A program made the position numbers and the translations under genes. Source: Chondrosia reniformis (Eukaryota > Porifera > Demospongiae > Chondrillida > Chondrillidae). From it: a DNA stretch of 64,000 bases. Numbering within the stretch: position 1 is the first letter of the stretch; every line of letters starts with the position of its first letter. The notes beneath the pieces are model-generated. The model searched no databases, had not been told where the DNA came from, and worked only from the letters and a program-made list of their open reading frames with translations. The DNA lies in contig OX359200.1 in the NCBI GenBank assembly GCA_947172415.1, positions 2,668,501 to 2,732,500 on the forward strand, given 5' to 3'. Positions 1-11,830 of this stretch are shown one piece after another.

Positions 1-97
1 GCATGCAGCTTTCTAACTAAGAGCGCTTAAGGCCGTCCTATTGTGAGAACGTTTAAAAACAGTGACCAAGAACAAAAAATGGCTGTGCGCAATACAA
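1..97. other. unidentified non-satellite sequence at window edge
   Basis: The first ~97 bases do not follow the ACTAGTACATACA pattern that starts just after them. No reading frame or recognisable repeat is visible. It may be the edge of another insertion cut off by the window. Confidence 0.4.
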
Positions 98-165
98 GTA
101 GTACATACAACTAGTACATATAACTAGTACTTACTTCTAGTACATATAACTAGTACATATTACTT
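98..165 (+). repeat. satellite A, short block
   Basis: Repeats of the CTAGTACATA type, cut off by LINE copy 1 on the right. Confidence 0.8.
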
Positions 166-432
166 GAAAAACAAAAGCCTTAACGGAGAACCTTGTTACT
201 TCTTGCCTTAGTTTACTAAGGCAAGGAGTATCTGGCTTGGACAACCCTCAGTCAGTTATGTTTTCCTTTCTTTGGGTTTTTAGCCAGAAGCCTCGGCTTT
301 TCCTCCTTCCGACAGCAGCAGACAGGTGCACGTCGGGCCAAAGTTGACCGTCATAATAGGAGGGAGTACCTCCATACACCAATCCACCACTGCTTTCCAG
401 AGGTCGACAGGCAAGGACTGGGACAGGACTAC

Positions 433-3400
433 TTATCGTCCAGGCCCCAATCCCTCAACAGATAGATGTCGCCTCAATATCCTCACAGACGAACAGAGAA
501 CAGTTCTCTGCATGGCTCTCATCACTTCTACTGCACTTTTTGAGAGCTTTGGAATTCCCCTAAGGTCTTCCAGGAGCGTGTCCACTGTCCCCTAAGCACC
601 AATTATCATCGGGACTACCTTAATTCGGTAGCCCCTAAATTGTTTCCTCATATCAGCTGCCAGCTTCTGGTACTTTTGGAACTTCTCTTGCCATCTTCCA
701 TTAATATTGCTGTCAGTAGGAACTGACATCTCAATAATGAAGATGGACTTACATAGCCGATCCTCAACCACTAAGTCTGGCCTTCTTTCTGTCATTTCTT
801 CATCTGTAGGGATACTAGGATCCCACAAGATTTTGACAGACCTATTCTCATAGACTGGTTTTGCTTCTAGTTTGTACCAGGGCTCTTCCTGCTTGAATCC
901 ATATTCTTTCAACAGTCTCCACAACACTATCAGTATTGCCCGGTCATGCCTCTCTTTGTAGAGAGAAAATCCCTTGGGCTCACACATGTTTAGTATGTGT
1001 TTGACTGTTTCCATAGCCTTGCCACATTCTCTGCACATTAGGAGGCTAGAATTCCTCAGAATCCTATTTTGGTACCACCTAGTGTGCAGCACATCATCTT
1101 GGGCTGCGAGAATCAGAGCCTCAGTTTGAGGTCTGAGTCTCCCCTCAGAAAGCCACACATAAGACTCCCTATTTGTGACTTGTCTGTGGTATGAGCCCTG
1201 GTGAGACTTTTCGGCTAGGTTACTTTTTAACCTTTCAGTCTGAGCCTCCCGGAGCTCACGTGCCACTCTCCTCCATTCTCTTACACTATTTTGTGAGGGA
1301 TCTGTCTTCAGCCACATTTCCGGTTCTAGTTCTATTCTGTGGCTTCCCAGTATCAATCTGGCTTCTTTCAAGACAGTCCTCCTCTGCTTTGAGCACTCCA
1401 GCCACTTTTGGTGTTTAACCACAATAGCTGTGAGTGGATCATTGGCAGTGTGGAGGTATCTTGCCAGATTCACAACAGCCCTGTCGTGATCCAAAGGGAA
1501 ACTACAGAGCCCTCTACCACCTTGAGAGCGAGGCAAGTTCACTCTCTCAATGGCAGAGTTATAGTGATGACACTGGTACTTTCTCATGATCTTTCTCACC
1601 ATTCGGTCCAGCTTTGGAAGCTCACTTTCAGTCCACTTCAAAACTGGGTAAGAGTATCTCAATAGAGAGGCACACAACATGTTCGAGGCTTCTGCAGCAT
1701 TCTTACCATTGAGGTGAGAGCCCCACACTTTGTGGAGTCTCCTCCTCAATTCGTTGATCAAGCAAGCTTTGACCTTGCTGTCATCTACCTCAAACAGTTG
1801 TTCTAGCCCGAGGTACTTATAAGTAGTACCTTTTTCAAGGCTCCTTATGGATTCTTCACTGCGTTCAGGGTTGTCTGGGCCAGCCAGAACTTTCCCCTTT
1901 TGCATGTGAGCTGTTCCACACTTTCTCACTCCAAATCTCATGCCAATGGCATTTGAGGTTTTCTCCACACATTCCATGGCTTCCCTGAGTTTATCAGGCC
2001 CTCCAGCATATATCTTAAGGTCATCCATGTACAACAAGTGTGACATGGTGTTCCTTTCCCCATCATGCCAGAGGGTATATCCCTTGGTTCTGTTAAGAAC
2101 TTGGGATATGGGAGCTATGGCCAGACAAAAGAGGAGTGGCGATAAGGAGTCTCCTTGGAAGAGTCCCCTGTTATATTTAACAGGGGTGCTCCTAACCACC
2201 TTCCCCGCAGTCCTCAACTCAAGCACAGTAGCCCAGTGTTTGTAGAAGAGCTCTATAGACCTCCTGATCCAACCTGGGCACTTGATGGTTTTTAGCACCT
2301 TCATCACCCACTTGTGAGGGACTCTGTCATATGCCTTCTCATAATCGATCCATGCCACACTAAGTGGCTTACCCATAATTTTGGCATCTAGACCGATTGA
2401 TTGATCCAGCAGTAGACAGTCCACACAGCCCCACCTCCCTTTCCTCATGGCCCTTTGGGCCATAGGCAAAAGATCATTAGTGTAGGTGTAAGTGAGTAAT
2501 TCTGACGCAATGTATGCTGTGACAGCCTTGTACATTGTGTTGAGACACGCAATAGGTCGGTAGTTGGCCGCACTTTTCGGGTCACCCTTTTTGGGGATGA
2601 GTAGAGTGCGACCCCTTGTAAGCCAGTCTGGGACTGACAGATCTCCGCTCACCACCCTCCGTAGTACATCTGCCAAGGCAGACTGTGCAGAGGGGAGTGC
2701 TTACCACCAAAAAGTGTGGATGCCATCCGGCCCAGGGGCAGCCCAGCTTTTTGCCTTTTTCAAGGCCTTCTTCAGTTTGGTCTCATCAATGCTATCGGGA
2801 CCTTCAGAGGAGGTTCTACCCACCCTCTTTTTGGTTTCCTTTAGCCATTCTTTCACCCCTGGGTCGTCTTTGTTGACCTTACCAACAGTACCTACAATCT
2901 TTGTCCAAAAGTCCCTTACTACCTCAATTGAGGGAGCTTCATTGGAGGTTGGAACATTGCCATTCATCCGGAACTTCCTTTGGGTATTCCAAAGGTGGTT
3001 TTGTTCCTGGAATTTCCTTCGTTCAGCCGATCTTCGCTCTTGTAGGGTCCAGACCCTGAGTTTCCCCAGTGTCTGTTCCCGAGCTCTGATCAGCACCTTC
3101 AGGTTTAATGAATGGAACTCCCTCCTAAGCTTTCTTCGGAGTACTTTCTGGCGTTTGGTCATAGGATTATTATTCTGTTGACGCACTATTTCCACATCCA
3201 ACCAGGCAAGCAGTCTTCTAAACCTAAGGCCCTTGGCCTTCCTGTCACTTATGTGACCTTCCTGTCTCTTACTTCCCTTCTGATTGTCCGATTTCCTTCC
3301 CTGGTTGCATGGCTCTGATTCGTTGGTTGTTTTTCCCCTCACAGCCATAGCAACAGAGTAGACCAGGCAGTACAGGTGCCAGGCCGACCTAGGGCCTTCC

Positions 3401-3468
3401 TGCCACTCTTTCTCCACCCAATTATTGGCCTCCTGGAGCAGTGCCGTATCAACATGGTTGAACCGCAC
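433..3468 (-). pseudogene. LINE copy 1 reverse transcriptase / restriction-like endonuclease
   Basis: One reading frame runs 3468 to 433 with only two internal stops, at 2701-2703 (TAA where the other copies have Lys) and 592-594 (TAG where others have Leu). In the 2676-592 section the RT motifs are clear: FQGDSLSPLLF near residue 173 and the catalytic YMDD at 216-219. A C-X2-C-X8-H-X4-C knuckle follows at about 548-565. Then come RPD at 632-634 and Glu 649, the PD-(D/E)XK pattern of R2/R4/Hero-type LINEs. Such proteins nick the target and copy the RNA in place. The part upstream of 2701 holds a basic linker and APGPDG, an early RT motif. A 1-base loss in a G run near 3470 breaks the link to the N-terminal part. 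Family assignment rests on motif order; the exact clade is uncertain. Confidence 0.9.
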
Positions 3469-4330
3469 CCCCCACAGGGTTTTCTACCAGAGAAATCTCC
3501 AGGTTTCTTTCGGAGACAGGCATCTTTTGCTTTGCCTAAAAGTTGCATCAGATGATCATTGCCACTTGTCCTGGGACTGGGATGATCATGTGTGGGAGTT
3601 TCAACAGGGACTGCAGGCAGCTCACAATTTTGTTCAGTCCCAGCCTGAACTTGGTGAAGCTCCCCCTGTCCCTGGGCTCCCACACCTTCCTCCACAGTCC
3701 CAGTTAGGGTGGCTACACCACAAGAGTTAGGATCCACAAGGTTTAGTCTCGAGAGACCTTGACCTCTTCGGATTCTACTAAGTCTTGTGGTTAGTGCTAC
3801 CTTTGTGGTTTTATGGTCTGGCATTGCAGCATTCCAAGCCTGGTACAACCGCGCGGCATACCCTTTTTCCATGGGCTTACTTTCTCGGTAGAGCTCCATG
3901 AGGATATTATCCCTCTGAAGGTTCCAGATCACCCCTTGGATCCTTCTCCTTCTAGAGGCACCTTGCGGTGCATCATTAACCAAATCTAAATCTCGGCTAC
4001 CCGTTACTTGCAGTACTCCGTCTCCTACCAAGCTCCTTTAGCTTGGAAGGCAAGGGTTCGACCGGTCTGAGGCAAATGTGGGTATTTGCTCAGCCATTCC
4101 CACTCTTAACGCTTTTGATAGCCACCTCTTTTGGGTTCAGATCGCTCAAAGCAATCAATTAGTGCCCTAACCATTTCCTCATTCCATAGGGCTGGTTGGC
4201 CCGTCACGGGGACCGAAGAAGGGTTATTACATACAGGTACATCTACCTGTGAGGCACCAGTGGAATCACCTATTCTGGTTGACCCAGGCTTTTCTTCACC
4301 ACTGGTGCACCTAGGCCACAGCCTGTCTTG
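3339..4330 (-). pseudogene. LINE copy 1 N-terminal region, two HTH/Myb-like segments
   Basis: The frame 4031-3339 contains ELYRESKPMEKGYAARLYQA followed by a basic helix, resembling a Myb/SANT-type DNA-binding unit. A second, related unit lies upstream (about 4200-4040) but is split from the first by a 1-base loss near 4035; copy 2 shows both units in one frame. A proline- and threonine-rich linker follows toward the RT. R2-type LINEs usually carry N-terminal zinc-finger and Myb motifs that bind the target, so a DNA-binding role is inferred. I see no clear CCHH finger. The initiating ATG seen in copy 2 is GTG here, near 4200. Confidence 0.7.
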
Positions 4331-4523
4331 AAAATTGTTATTCTCATGACGTAACGTAACCCAGTGTAGCTGCCAGACGGGGGGTTAGCCCATACTGACA
4401 GGGAGGCTGATTTAGCCACAGGATGCCACATGAGTGGCTAAGCACCCTGCTCCGTCGGGGGGTTGAACTGGACAATACCCATCCTCTTGTCAGCTCGGAA
4501 CCACAGCCTCCAATTCCCACGAC

Positions 4524-5603
4524 TTAACTAGTACATATAACTTGTAAATATAACAAGTATATATAAATAGTACATACAACTAGTTCATAAAACCACTAAA
4601 TAGAACTAGTACATGCAACAAGTATCTAGTACATACAACTACAAACCTACCTAGTACTTAGTATAACTAGTACAAGAAACAACAACTAGTACCTACACAT
4701 AGTACATACAACTAGTATATACTACTAGTACATACAACTAGAAACTAGTACATACTACTAGTTCATAGTTACATAATACTAGAACATACAACTTGTATAT
4801 GCAACTAGTACATAAATAATATTTATGACTAGTATATACATGCAACTATTACGTACAACTAGTACATAAAACTAGTACAAACAATTAGAACATACAACTA
4901 CTACATACAACTTCTACATACAACTAGTACCTACAACTACTAAATATAACTAGGACTAGTACATAAAACTAGTTCATGCAACTAGTACATACAACTAGTA
5001 CATACCAAATAGTACACACAACTAAAACCTGCAAGTAGTACTTGCAACTAGTACATTCAACTAGTACATACAACTAGGACAAACAACTAGGTCATATAAC
5101 TGTTACATATACCTACTACATATACCTAGTAAATACATATATACCTTGTAATAATAAATAGTACTTACAACTAGTACATACAGCTAGTGCATACAACTAG
5201 TACATATAACTAGTACATACACAAATAACTGGTACTTATAAATAGTACATTCTCATAGTACGTACAACTAGTACATTCACATAGTACATACAACTAGTAC
5301 ATACAATTAGAAACTAGTACTTACAACTAGTTCATAGAACGAATACATAATACTAGAACGTACAAATTGCATATACAACCAGTACATAGCTTCTACACAC
5401 AACTAGTGTATACGTACAACTAGCACCTACAACTCATACATAACTAGTATATACATACAACTAGTACATAAATCTAGTACAAACAATTAGTATATACAAC
5501 TACTACATACAACTACAACATACAACTAGTACCTACAACTAGTAAATATAACTAGTACTAGTACATAAAACTAGTACATTTAACTAGTACATACAACTAG
5601 TAT
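4524..5603 (+). repeat. satellite A block
   Basis: Continuous diverged ~13-bp repeats, core ACTAGTACATACA, with recurring variants such as AACTAGAAACTAGTACATAC and ACTAGTACCTACAACTAG. No coding sequence seen. Confidence 0.9.
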
Positions 5604-6000
5604 CAGAGAGTACGGTAGTACTCTCTATGTAGGGATTGTACCAGTTGTTTTTTTCCCTATAGATTGGTTTAGGAGCGAAAATCCGAAATAGGGAGAAAAT
5701 CGCTGAAAAAAAGCTAAGTATAGTTAAAAATAGACCAGCCATGCTATAAACTGGCCTTAAAGGCAAGCGACAGTGTTCTGCAAATGAACGAACTTTGAAA
5801 AATCCCATTATCATTTTCTTCTTCATCTTCTTCGCCTGCTGTAAGCAAGGAAATAAGCTTTCGGGCTACTTCTGAAGTGAAAATACTCCAAATTTTCCGC
5901 GCTGTATTCTTTTGTAGAAGCAAGAGCGGTTTTCATCAAGGCTTCAATAAATTCGTCATTTGATTTGAGGAAGTCATAACAGTATAAGATTGCGAAACCA
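5584..6000 (-). pseudogene. possible degraded coding fragment, unknown
   Basis: On the minus strand, about 5990-5800 translates in pieces to a plausible protein (for example FIEALMKTALASTKEY, then after a frame change SEVARKLISLLTAGEEDEEE), followed by an 80-residue open stretch with a hydrophobic segment. Codon-like composition differs from the satellite. I do not recognise the family, and the frames are broken, so this may be chance. Confidence 0.2.
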
Positions 6001-6206
6001 AAATGGTCTCTTATATAATTCCTAGCTTATGCTCCATAAAAAGTACAGAAACTAGAGAATAATAAAAATTTTCTCATCATCATTTAACTCTGGGTTTTTC
6101 CCCTGCCCACTCATGTCCTCTCAGGAGTGCAATGAGCTAATGGGTGGAACTGAAGTTCACTTGATGGAACCAGAGTCTCCCCTTAGCCACTCAAAAAGAT
6201 GGTCGA

Positions 6207-6251
6207 GCCATAGACAGCTGTTTCGTCCTTAATAGGACTCATCAGTATGGC
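6207..6251 (-). ncRNA. hammerhead ribozyme, complete core
   Basis: Read on the minus strand: stem I strand GCCATA, core CTGATGA, stem II GTCC with loop TATTAA and GGAC, core GAAA, stem III made by AC/GU around AGCU, cleavage triplet GTC, and the returning stem I strand TATGGC. All conserved core bases are present and stems I and II pair perfectly. The stem III sequence ACAGCTGT is self-complementary, so a two-molecule form is also possible. Self-cleavage during transcription is expected but not shown. Confidence 0.9.
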
Positions 6252-6487
6252 ATACGATGGATGTTAGAGTGGCTAGTCTGCTAATAAGTACTCCCAGAAG
6301 CTAAAAAGCTTGTGGTTTCCTTATCAGCAGATATGGGATACAGCCAAAAGTGTGGCTGACCACTAGTATGGAAAAAAGGGGAACTTTAAGATCTAAAGCC
6401 AATCTTAAAGCATCGATGTCATCCTCATTTAACTCTGGGTATTACCCCTGGCCACTCAAAGCTCCCCTTTTTTCCAATAAAATTTTC

Positions 6488-6690
6488 TACAAAAATAGTG
6501 CAAGATGTAGGGATGGCACAAAAAGCACAGAAACAAGAAAGAGATGTCACAGAGTGAAGAATTATTTATGCTTTTGTCACACAACACCTTTTCTTGTAGG
6601 ATTCATGCATAAATAATTCTTCACTGTGTAACATCCCTTTCTTGTTTCTGAGCTTTTTGTGCCATCCCTACATCTTCTACTATTTTTGTA
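6488..6690. repeat. long inverted repeat, ~75-bp arms
   Basis: The left arm (about 6488-6568) contains GATGTAGGGATGGCACAAAA and GTGAAGAATTATTTATG. The right arm (about 6606-6690) is its reverse complement with a few mismatches. The ~37-base loop reads CTTTTGTCACACAAC and onward. The RNA would fold into a long hairpin. Confidence 0.85.
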
Positions 6691-6715
6691 AAATATTTTT
6701 ATTATTCTCTTATAC

Positions 6716-7966
6716 AAAAAACTAGTAGATACAACTAGTATTTCCAATTAGTAGATACAACTAGTTCATACAACTAGTAACTAGTACATAAAACTAGTAC
6801 ATGCAACTAGTACATACAACTAGTAACTAGTACATAAAACTAGTACATGCAACTAGTACATACAACTAGTACAAACAACTAGGACATATAACTAGTACGT
6901 ACACCTACTACATATAACTAGTATATACACATATACCTAGAAATTATAAATAGTTCATACAACTAGTACATAGAGCGAGTACATACAACTAGTACATACA
7001 ACAAGTACATACAACTAGAACATACAACTAGTACACAGCTGGGACATACAACTACTATATACATATAACTAGTACACACAATTAGTACATAGAATTACTA
7101 CAAACAACTACTACATACAACTACCACATACAACTAGTACCTACAACTTGTCAATATAGTTGGTACGTACAACTAGTACTTACATTTAATAGGTACAACT
7201 GGTCATACAACTAGTATCTAGTACATACAACTAATACCTACCTAGTATCTAGTATAACTGGTACAAAAACCTACAACTAGTTCATACTGCTAGTACATAC
7301 AAGTAGTATGTACAACTACTACGTACAACTCGTACATACAACTAGTACATACAACTAGAAACTGGTATAAACAACTAGTACATAAAATGAGTACATAAAT
7401 CTAGTATATATAACTACTACGGAAACTAAAAACTACAACATACAACTAGTATATAGCTAGTACATACAATTAATATATACATACAGATAGTAGATACAAT
7501 TAGTGCATATAAATAGTACATACAAATAGTACATAAAAGTAGTTCAAACAACTGGGACATATAACTAGTGCACACACCTACTACATTTACCTAGTACATA
7601 CATATATATCTAGTACATAAAAAGAGTACATACAACTAGTACATACAGCGAGTGCATACAGCTAGTACATATAACTAATACATAAAACTAGTACATATAC
7701 CTAGTACACAAAAATATAATTAGTACATATAAATAGTACATACAACTAGTATATACACACAACTACTACATTAAACTAGTACATATTACTAGTACATATA
7801 ATTAGTACTTATAACTAGTATATATAACTAGTGCATATAACTAGTACATATATATTCTACATACAAATAGAACACACTACTAGTACATACAACTGGTAAA
7901 TACAACTAGTGTACATACAACTTTACCCACAATTAGTACATATAACCAAATCATACACATATAACT
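6716..7966 (+). repeat. satellite A block
   Basis: Diverged ACTAGTACATACA repeats with interspersed CATACACATATAACTAG variants. Nothing else seen. Confidence 0.9.
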
Positions 7967-8058
7967 ATCTTTGGGATGGTACATCCTTCGATTTTTGAGC
8001 GTTTTTACCATCCCAAAGATAAGTTCGACGCAGTTATAAGGAATCCTTATTCTATTAT
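7967..8058 (-). mobile_element. 92-bp Penelope-type terminal mini element with TSD
   Basis: Flanked by an 11-bp duplication, CACATATAACT (7956-7966 and 8059-8069). It is built of inverted copies of ATCTTTGGGATGGTA (7967 and ending 8020) around a 20-odd-base loop, plus a 38-base tail on the right side (8021-8058). That tail matches in reverse the left tail of the mini element at 61783. It has no hammerhead core and no coding region. Confidence 0.75.
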
Positions 8059-9465
8059 CACATATAACTAGTACATATAACTAGAACATAAAACTAGTAT
8101 ATGCAACTAGTACATAGAACTATTACATATAACTAGTACATACAAGTAGCACATATAACTAGTTCATACAACTAATAACTAGAACATATAACTAGTACAT
8201 GCAACTATTACATACAACTAGTACACACAACTAGAACATACAACTTGTTCATAAACTAGTACCAACAACTAGTACATATAGCTAGTATCTAGTACCTGCA
8301 ACTAAAACCTACACAGTACCTTGTAAAACTAGTACAAGAACCTACAACTAGTACATCCAACTTGAACATACAACTATATACTACATATTACTAGTACATA
8401 CACATATAACTAGTATACATACCTAGTTCATACAACTAGTACATACAACTAGTACATACAAGTAGTATTTACAACTACTACATACAACTAGTACATACAA
8501 CTAGAAACTAGTACATACAACTAGTACATAGAACTATTACGTATAACTAGAACATACAAGTAGTACATACAACTACTACATTCAACTACTACATACAACC
8601 AGTTCCTACAACTAGTAAATATAACTAGTACTAGTACATACAACTAGTACAAACAACTATACATTAAAGTAGTACTAACAACTAGTGCATACAACTAGTA
8701 CCTACATAGTACCTACTATAACTAGTACTAGAACCTACAACTAGTACATAAAGCTAGTACATACAACTAGTACAGGCTACTAGTACATACAACTGGTACA
8801 TACAACTACTACATATAACCATTTCATACAAATAAAACTAGTACATGAAACTAGTACATACACCTAGTACATACAACTAGTACATATAATTAGTACATGC
8901 AACTACTACATCCAACTACTATATACACCCAGTACCTACAATTAGTAAATATAACAAGTACAAGTACATACACCTAGTACATACAACTAGTGCTTTAAAG
9001 TAGTACTAACAACTAATACATAGAACTAGTACCTACATTGTACCTACCATAACTAGTGCTAGAACGTACAACTAGTAAATACAGCTAGCACATACAACTA
9101 GCACTGGCAACGAGTACATGCAACTGGTACATACAACTAGGATATATAACTAGTACACACAACAACTACATATAACCAGTACATACACATATAACTAGTA
9201 TATATAAATAGTATATACACCTAGTACATACAACAAGTACATAAAACTAGTACATTGAACTAGAAACTAGTACATACAACTAGTACATACAACTAGAACA
9301 TGCAACAAGTACATATAACTAGTACATACACATATAAGTATCACATATAAATAGTACATATACCTAGTTCATACAATTAGTATATACAACTAGTACATAC
9401 AACTAGAAACTAATACATACAACTAGTACATACAACTAATGGCTACTTAGTACTTAATATAACTA
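8059..9465 (+). repeat. satellite A block
   Basis: Diverged 13-bp repeats throughout; the final TA (9464-9465) is the target-site dinucleotide of the pogo-type element. Confidence 0.9.
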
Positions 9466-10253
9466 CAGTGGAACCTCCATAATCAGGACACCCTCGGGAA
9501 CAGATCCAAGTGTCCTGATTATGGAGGTGTCCTGATTTCAGAGGTTTGCCATTAAATGTATATTAATTACGTTTATATGCAAAGATAGGCAATATAATGA
9601 CAAAGTAATGTTAATATGCTATAGTGTTGCTAAAACATATGCATCTAGTAAACGCGAGATTCGTTCTTTTGTAAGAGGAGCTCATGCCTACCCAGAATAT
9701 TGGCAGCGAAGAACTGGACAGGTGTTAAACCTGAAGAAAGAGCCTGAAAATTGTCGGGATAAGAGCGCTGTTGCGATAATAAAGGCGGACGGTACAACAG
9801 TCGGGCACATTCCATACAAATTTGCCCCAATTGTCTCATCATTCCTTGCAAGAGATTGCAACTAAGGTACGGTCGAAATCAATGGGAAAGGGATCAATTG
9901 CGGCACTGGGTATGGACTTGAAGTCCCTTGTGTTTATCGTCTGTACGGCCACAAAAGTACATTCAACGACTTGAAGAGATATTGTCAAGATTCAGAGAAA
10001 AATCACTCTTGCCAGAATCATCTGACTGAAGCTTACACTTATTTATATAGTCCACATTATAGAGTATATTTTGTATAATAATAAATAAGTTGGGACCTAT
10101 TTACTTGTCCATAATACAGAATAGAGAGGTGTCCGTATTTGGGAGTGTGCCATTGTATTATGGTTAATGGATTTTCAATCGGGACTGCAACAATGTGTCC
10201 GCACTAGCAAGGTGTCCGCTATCAGGAGGTGTCCGTTAAGGGAGGTTCCACTG
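9466..10253 (+). mobile_element. pogo/Tigger-type DNA transposon, non-autonomous
   Basis: The ends are inverted: CAGTGGAACCTCC on the left and GGAGGTTCCACTG on the right, flanked by TA on both sides. CAGTGGAACCTC-type ends with TA duplication are typical of pogo/Tigger elements. Subterminal GTGTCC-type repeats recur near both ends (GTGTCCTGAT at left, GTGTCCG several times at right). No DDE transposase is visible. The interior holds a HIRAN-like pseudogene instead. Confidence 0.85.
9608..10078 (+). pseudogene. HIRAN-domain protein fragment, one internal stop
   Basis: The frame from 9608 stays open to 10078 except for a TAA at 9863-9865. The first 85 codons show the HIRAN pattern: LKKEPENCRD, then AVAIIKADGTTVGHIP. 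After the stop come GTVEINGKGINCGTGYGLEV and PCVYRLYGH, which complete the domain. HIRAN domains in HLTF/Rad5-type proteins bind DNA ends. Similar stand-alone HIRAN proteins are, to my knowledge, frequent in invertebrate genomes. Here it lies wholly within a pogo-type element with no helicase or RING part. It could be captured host sequence or an accessory gene of the element. The frame may extend upstream of 9608 without an ATG. Confidence 0.75.
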
Positions 10254-11698
10254 TAGTACTAGAACCTACAACTAGTAAATACAGCTAGCACATACAACTA
10301 GTATAGGCAACTAGTACATACAACTGGTACATTCAACTACTACATATAATCAGTACATACACATATAACTAGTATATAAAAGTAGTACATACACCTAGTA
10401 CATACAACAAGTACATACAGAACATACGTACTACAAGTACATACAACTAGTACATACAACTAGTACATACAACTAATAAGTTAAAGTAGTACTAAAAAAT
10501 AGTACATACAACTAGTACCTACATAATACTTACTATAAGTAGTACTAGAACTTATAACTAGTACATACAGCTAGCGCATACAACTAGTACAAGCAGCTAG
10601 TACATGCAACTAGTATTTACAACTAGTACATATAACTAGTACACAGAAATAGTACTACACCTAGTACATAAAACTAGTACATACACATATACCTAGAAAA
10701 AGTACATACAACTAGTACATATGGCTAGTGCATACAACTAGTACATATAACTAGTCCACACATATACAACCAGTACTTACAACTAGTATATCCAACTAGT
10801 ACATCCAACTAGTATCTAGTACATACAACTAGATCATACAGCTAGTACATAGCTAGTACATACAACTAGTATATACGTACAACCAGTACACAAACCTTGT
10901 ACATACAATTAGCACATACAACTACCTCACACAGCTACTACATACAACTAGGAAATATAGCTAGTTCTAGTACATACAACTAGCACATACAACTAATAAG
11001 TTAAAGTAGTACTAAATACTAGTACATACAACTAGTAGCTACGTAATACTTACTATAAGTAGTACTAGAACCTATAACTAGTACATAAAGCTAGCGCATA
11101 CAACAAGTACAAGCAACTAGTACATGCAACTAGTACATACAATTAGTACATATAACTAGTACACAGGACTACTACATATAACCAGTATATACACATATAA
11201 CTAGTAAATAGAAATAGTACATACACCTAGTACATAAAACTAGTACATGCACATATACCTAGAAAATATAAATAGTACATACAACTAGTACATACAACTA
11301 GCACATACAACAAGTACTTGCAACTAGTACATATAACTAGTACACACACTTACTACATATAACAAATACATATAAATATAACTAGTATATATGAATAGTA
11401 CATACATATGGTACATACAAGTAGTACATAAAACTAGTATATACAACTAGTAAATATATAAAATTAGTACATACAACTGGTATATACATACAACTAGTAC
11501 ATACAACTAGTACATAAATTTAATAGGTACAACGTGTTCATACAACTAGTAACTAGTACATATTACTAGTACATGCGACTAGTAAATCCAACTAGTACAT
11601 ACAACTAGTACATATAACTAGTTCATAAAACTAGTATATAGATAGTACAAAGAACTAGTGCATACATCTTGTATATATATATTATAAATAGTACATAT
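10254..11698 (+). repeat. satellite A block
   Basis: Diverged 13-bp repeats. The last 13 bases (11686-11698, AAATAGTACATAT) are duplicated on the far side of the next insertion. Confidence 0.9.
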
Positions 11699-11782
11699 CA
11701 TGTGAAGGACTTCTGCGTGGCTAGGTTCTTGCATATCGGTACGATCGAGGGAACCACACTAGCCAAAATCAACTTAGAATAG

Positions 11783-11826
11783 ATTCCAAACGTTTCGGTC
11801 CAATCCAGGACCTTCATCAGTGGAAT
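11783..11826 (-). ncRNA. hammerhead ribozyme (Penelope type), left inverted copy
   Basis: Minus strand: stem I ATTCCA, core CTGATGA, stem II GGTCC/GGACC with loop TGGATT, core GAAA, then CGTT and TGGAAT closing stem I perfectly. Stem III is only the self-complementary AACGTT, so as in other Penelope ribozymes two molecules are probably needed for activity. Confidence 0.85.
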
Positions 11827-11830
11827 TAAC

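Larger units (their letters stand above)
166..4523 (-). mobile_element. R2-type non-LTR retrotransposon (LINE), copy 1, near full length
   Basis: This is the longest of five related copies. The 3' end, on the left in this orientation, begins GAAAAACAAAAGCC. The 5' end stops at CAATTCCCACGAC, exactly where copy 2 also stops, so both probably reach the true 5' end. In sense order it holds two related N-terminal helix-turn-helix-like segments, a reverse transcriptase, a CCHC knuckle and a restriction-like endonuclease. Satellite A resumes on both sides. I could not find a clean target-site duplication for this copy. It is inactivated by at least two frameshifts and two in-frame stops but is the best preserved LINE in the window. 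Confidence 0.9.
5604..6715 (-). mobile_element. unclassified hairpin-rich insertion with hammerhead ribozyme
   Basis: A 1.1-kb non-satellite island inside satellite A. It opens with a perfect 9-bp hairpin (AGAGAGTAC / GTACTCTCT, about 5604-5627). It contains a complete hammerhead core on the minus strand (6207-6251). A short direct repeat, TTTAACTCTGGG followed by CCCCTG and CCACTCA, occurs near 6083 and again near 6428. The right part is a long inverted repeat. AGAGAATAATAAAAA near 6052 recurs inverted near 6700. This resembles a composite of non-autonomous elements, possibly SINE- or retrozyme-like. No target-site duplication was found and the family is unknown. Confidence 0.6.

Noticed and set aside
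326..595. Plus-strand frames over the LINE copies (for example 326-595, 1191-1418, 1408-1665, 3425-3730)
   Set aside because: They recur opposite every LINE copy as antisense shadows of the RT-endonuclease frame.
166..4523. Copy 1 LINE target duplication TTACTT/TTAACT
   Set aside because: Only a loose similarity inside satellite A; not distinguishable from the repeat itself.
6100..6200. tRNA-like promoter boxes downstream of the hammerhead (TGGCTAAGGGG and GGTTCCATC on the minus strand)
   Set aside because: The first fits an A box, but the second departs from the B box and the spacing is too short; not enough to call a tRNA-derived SINE.
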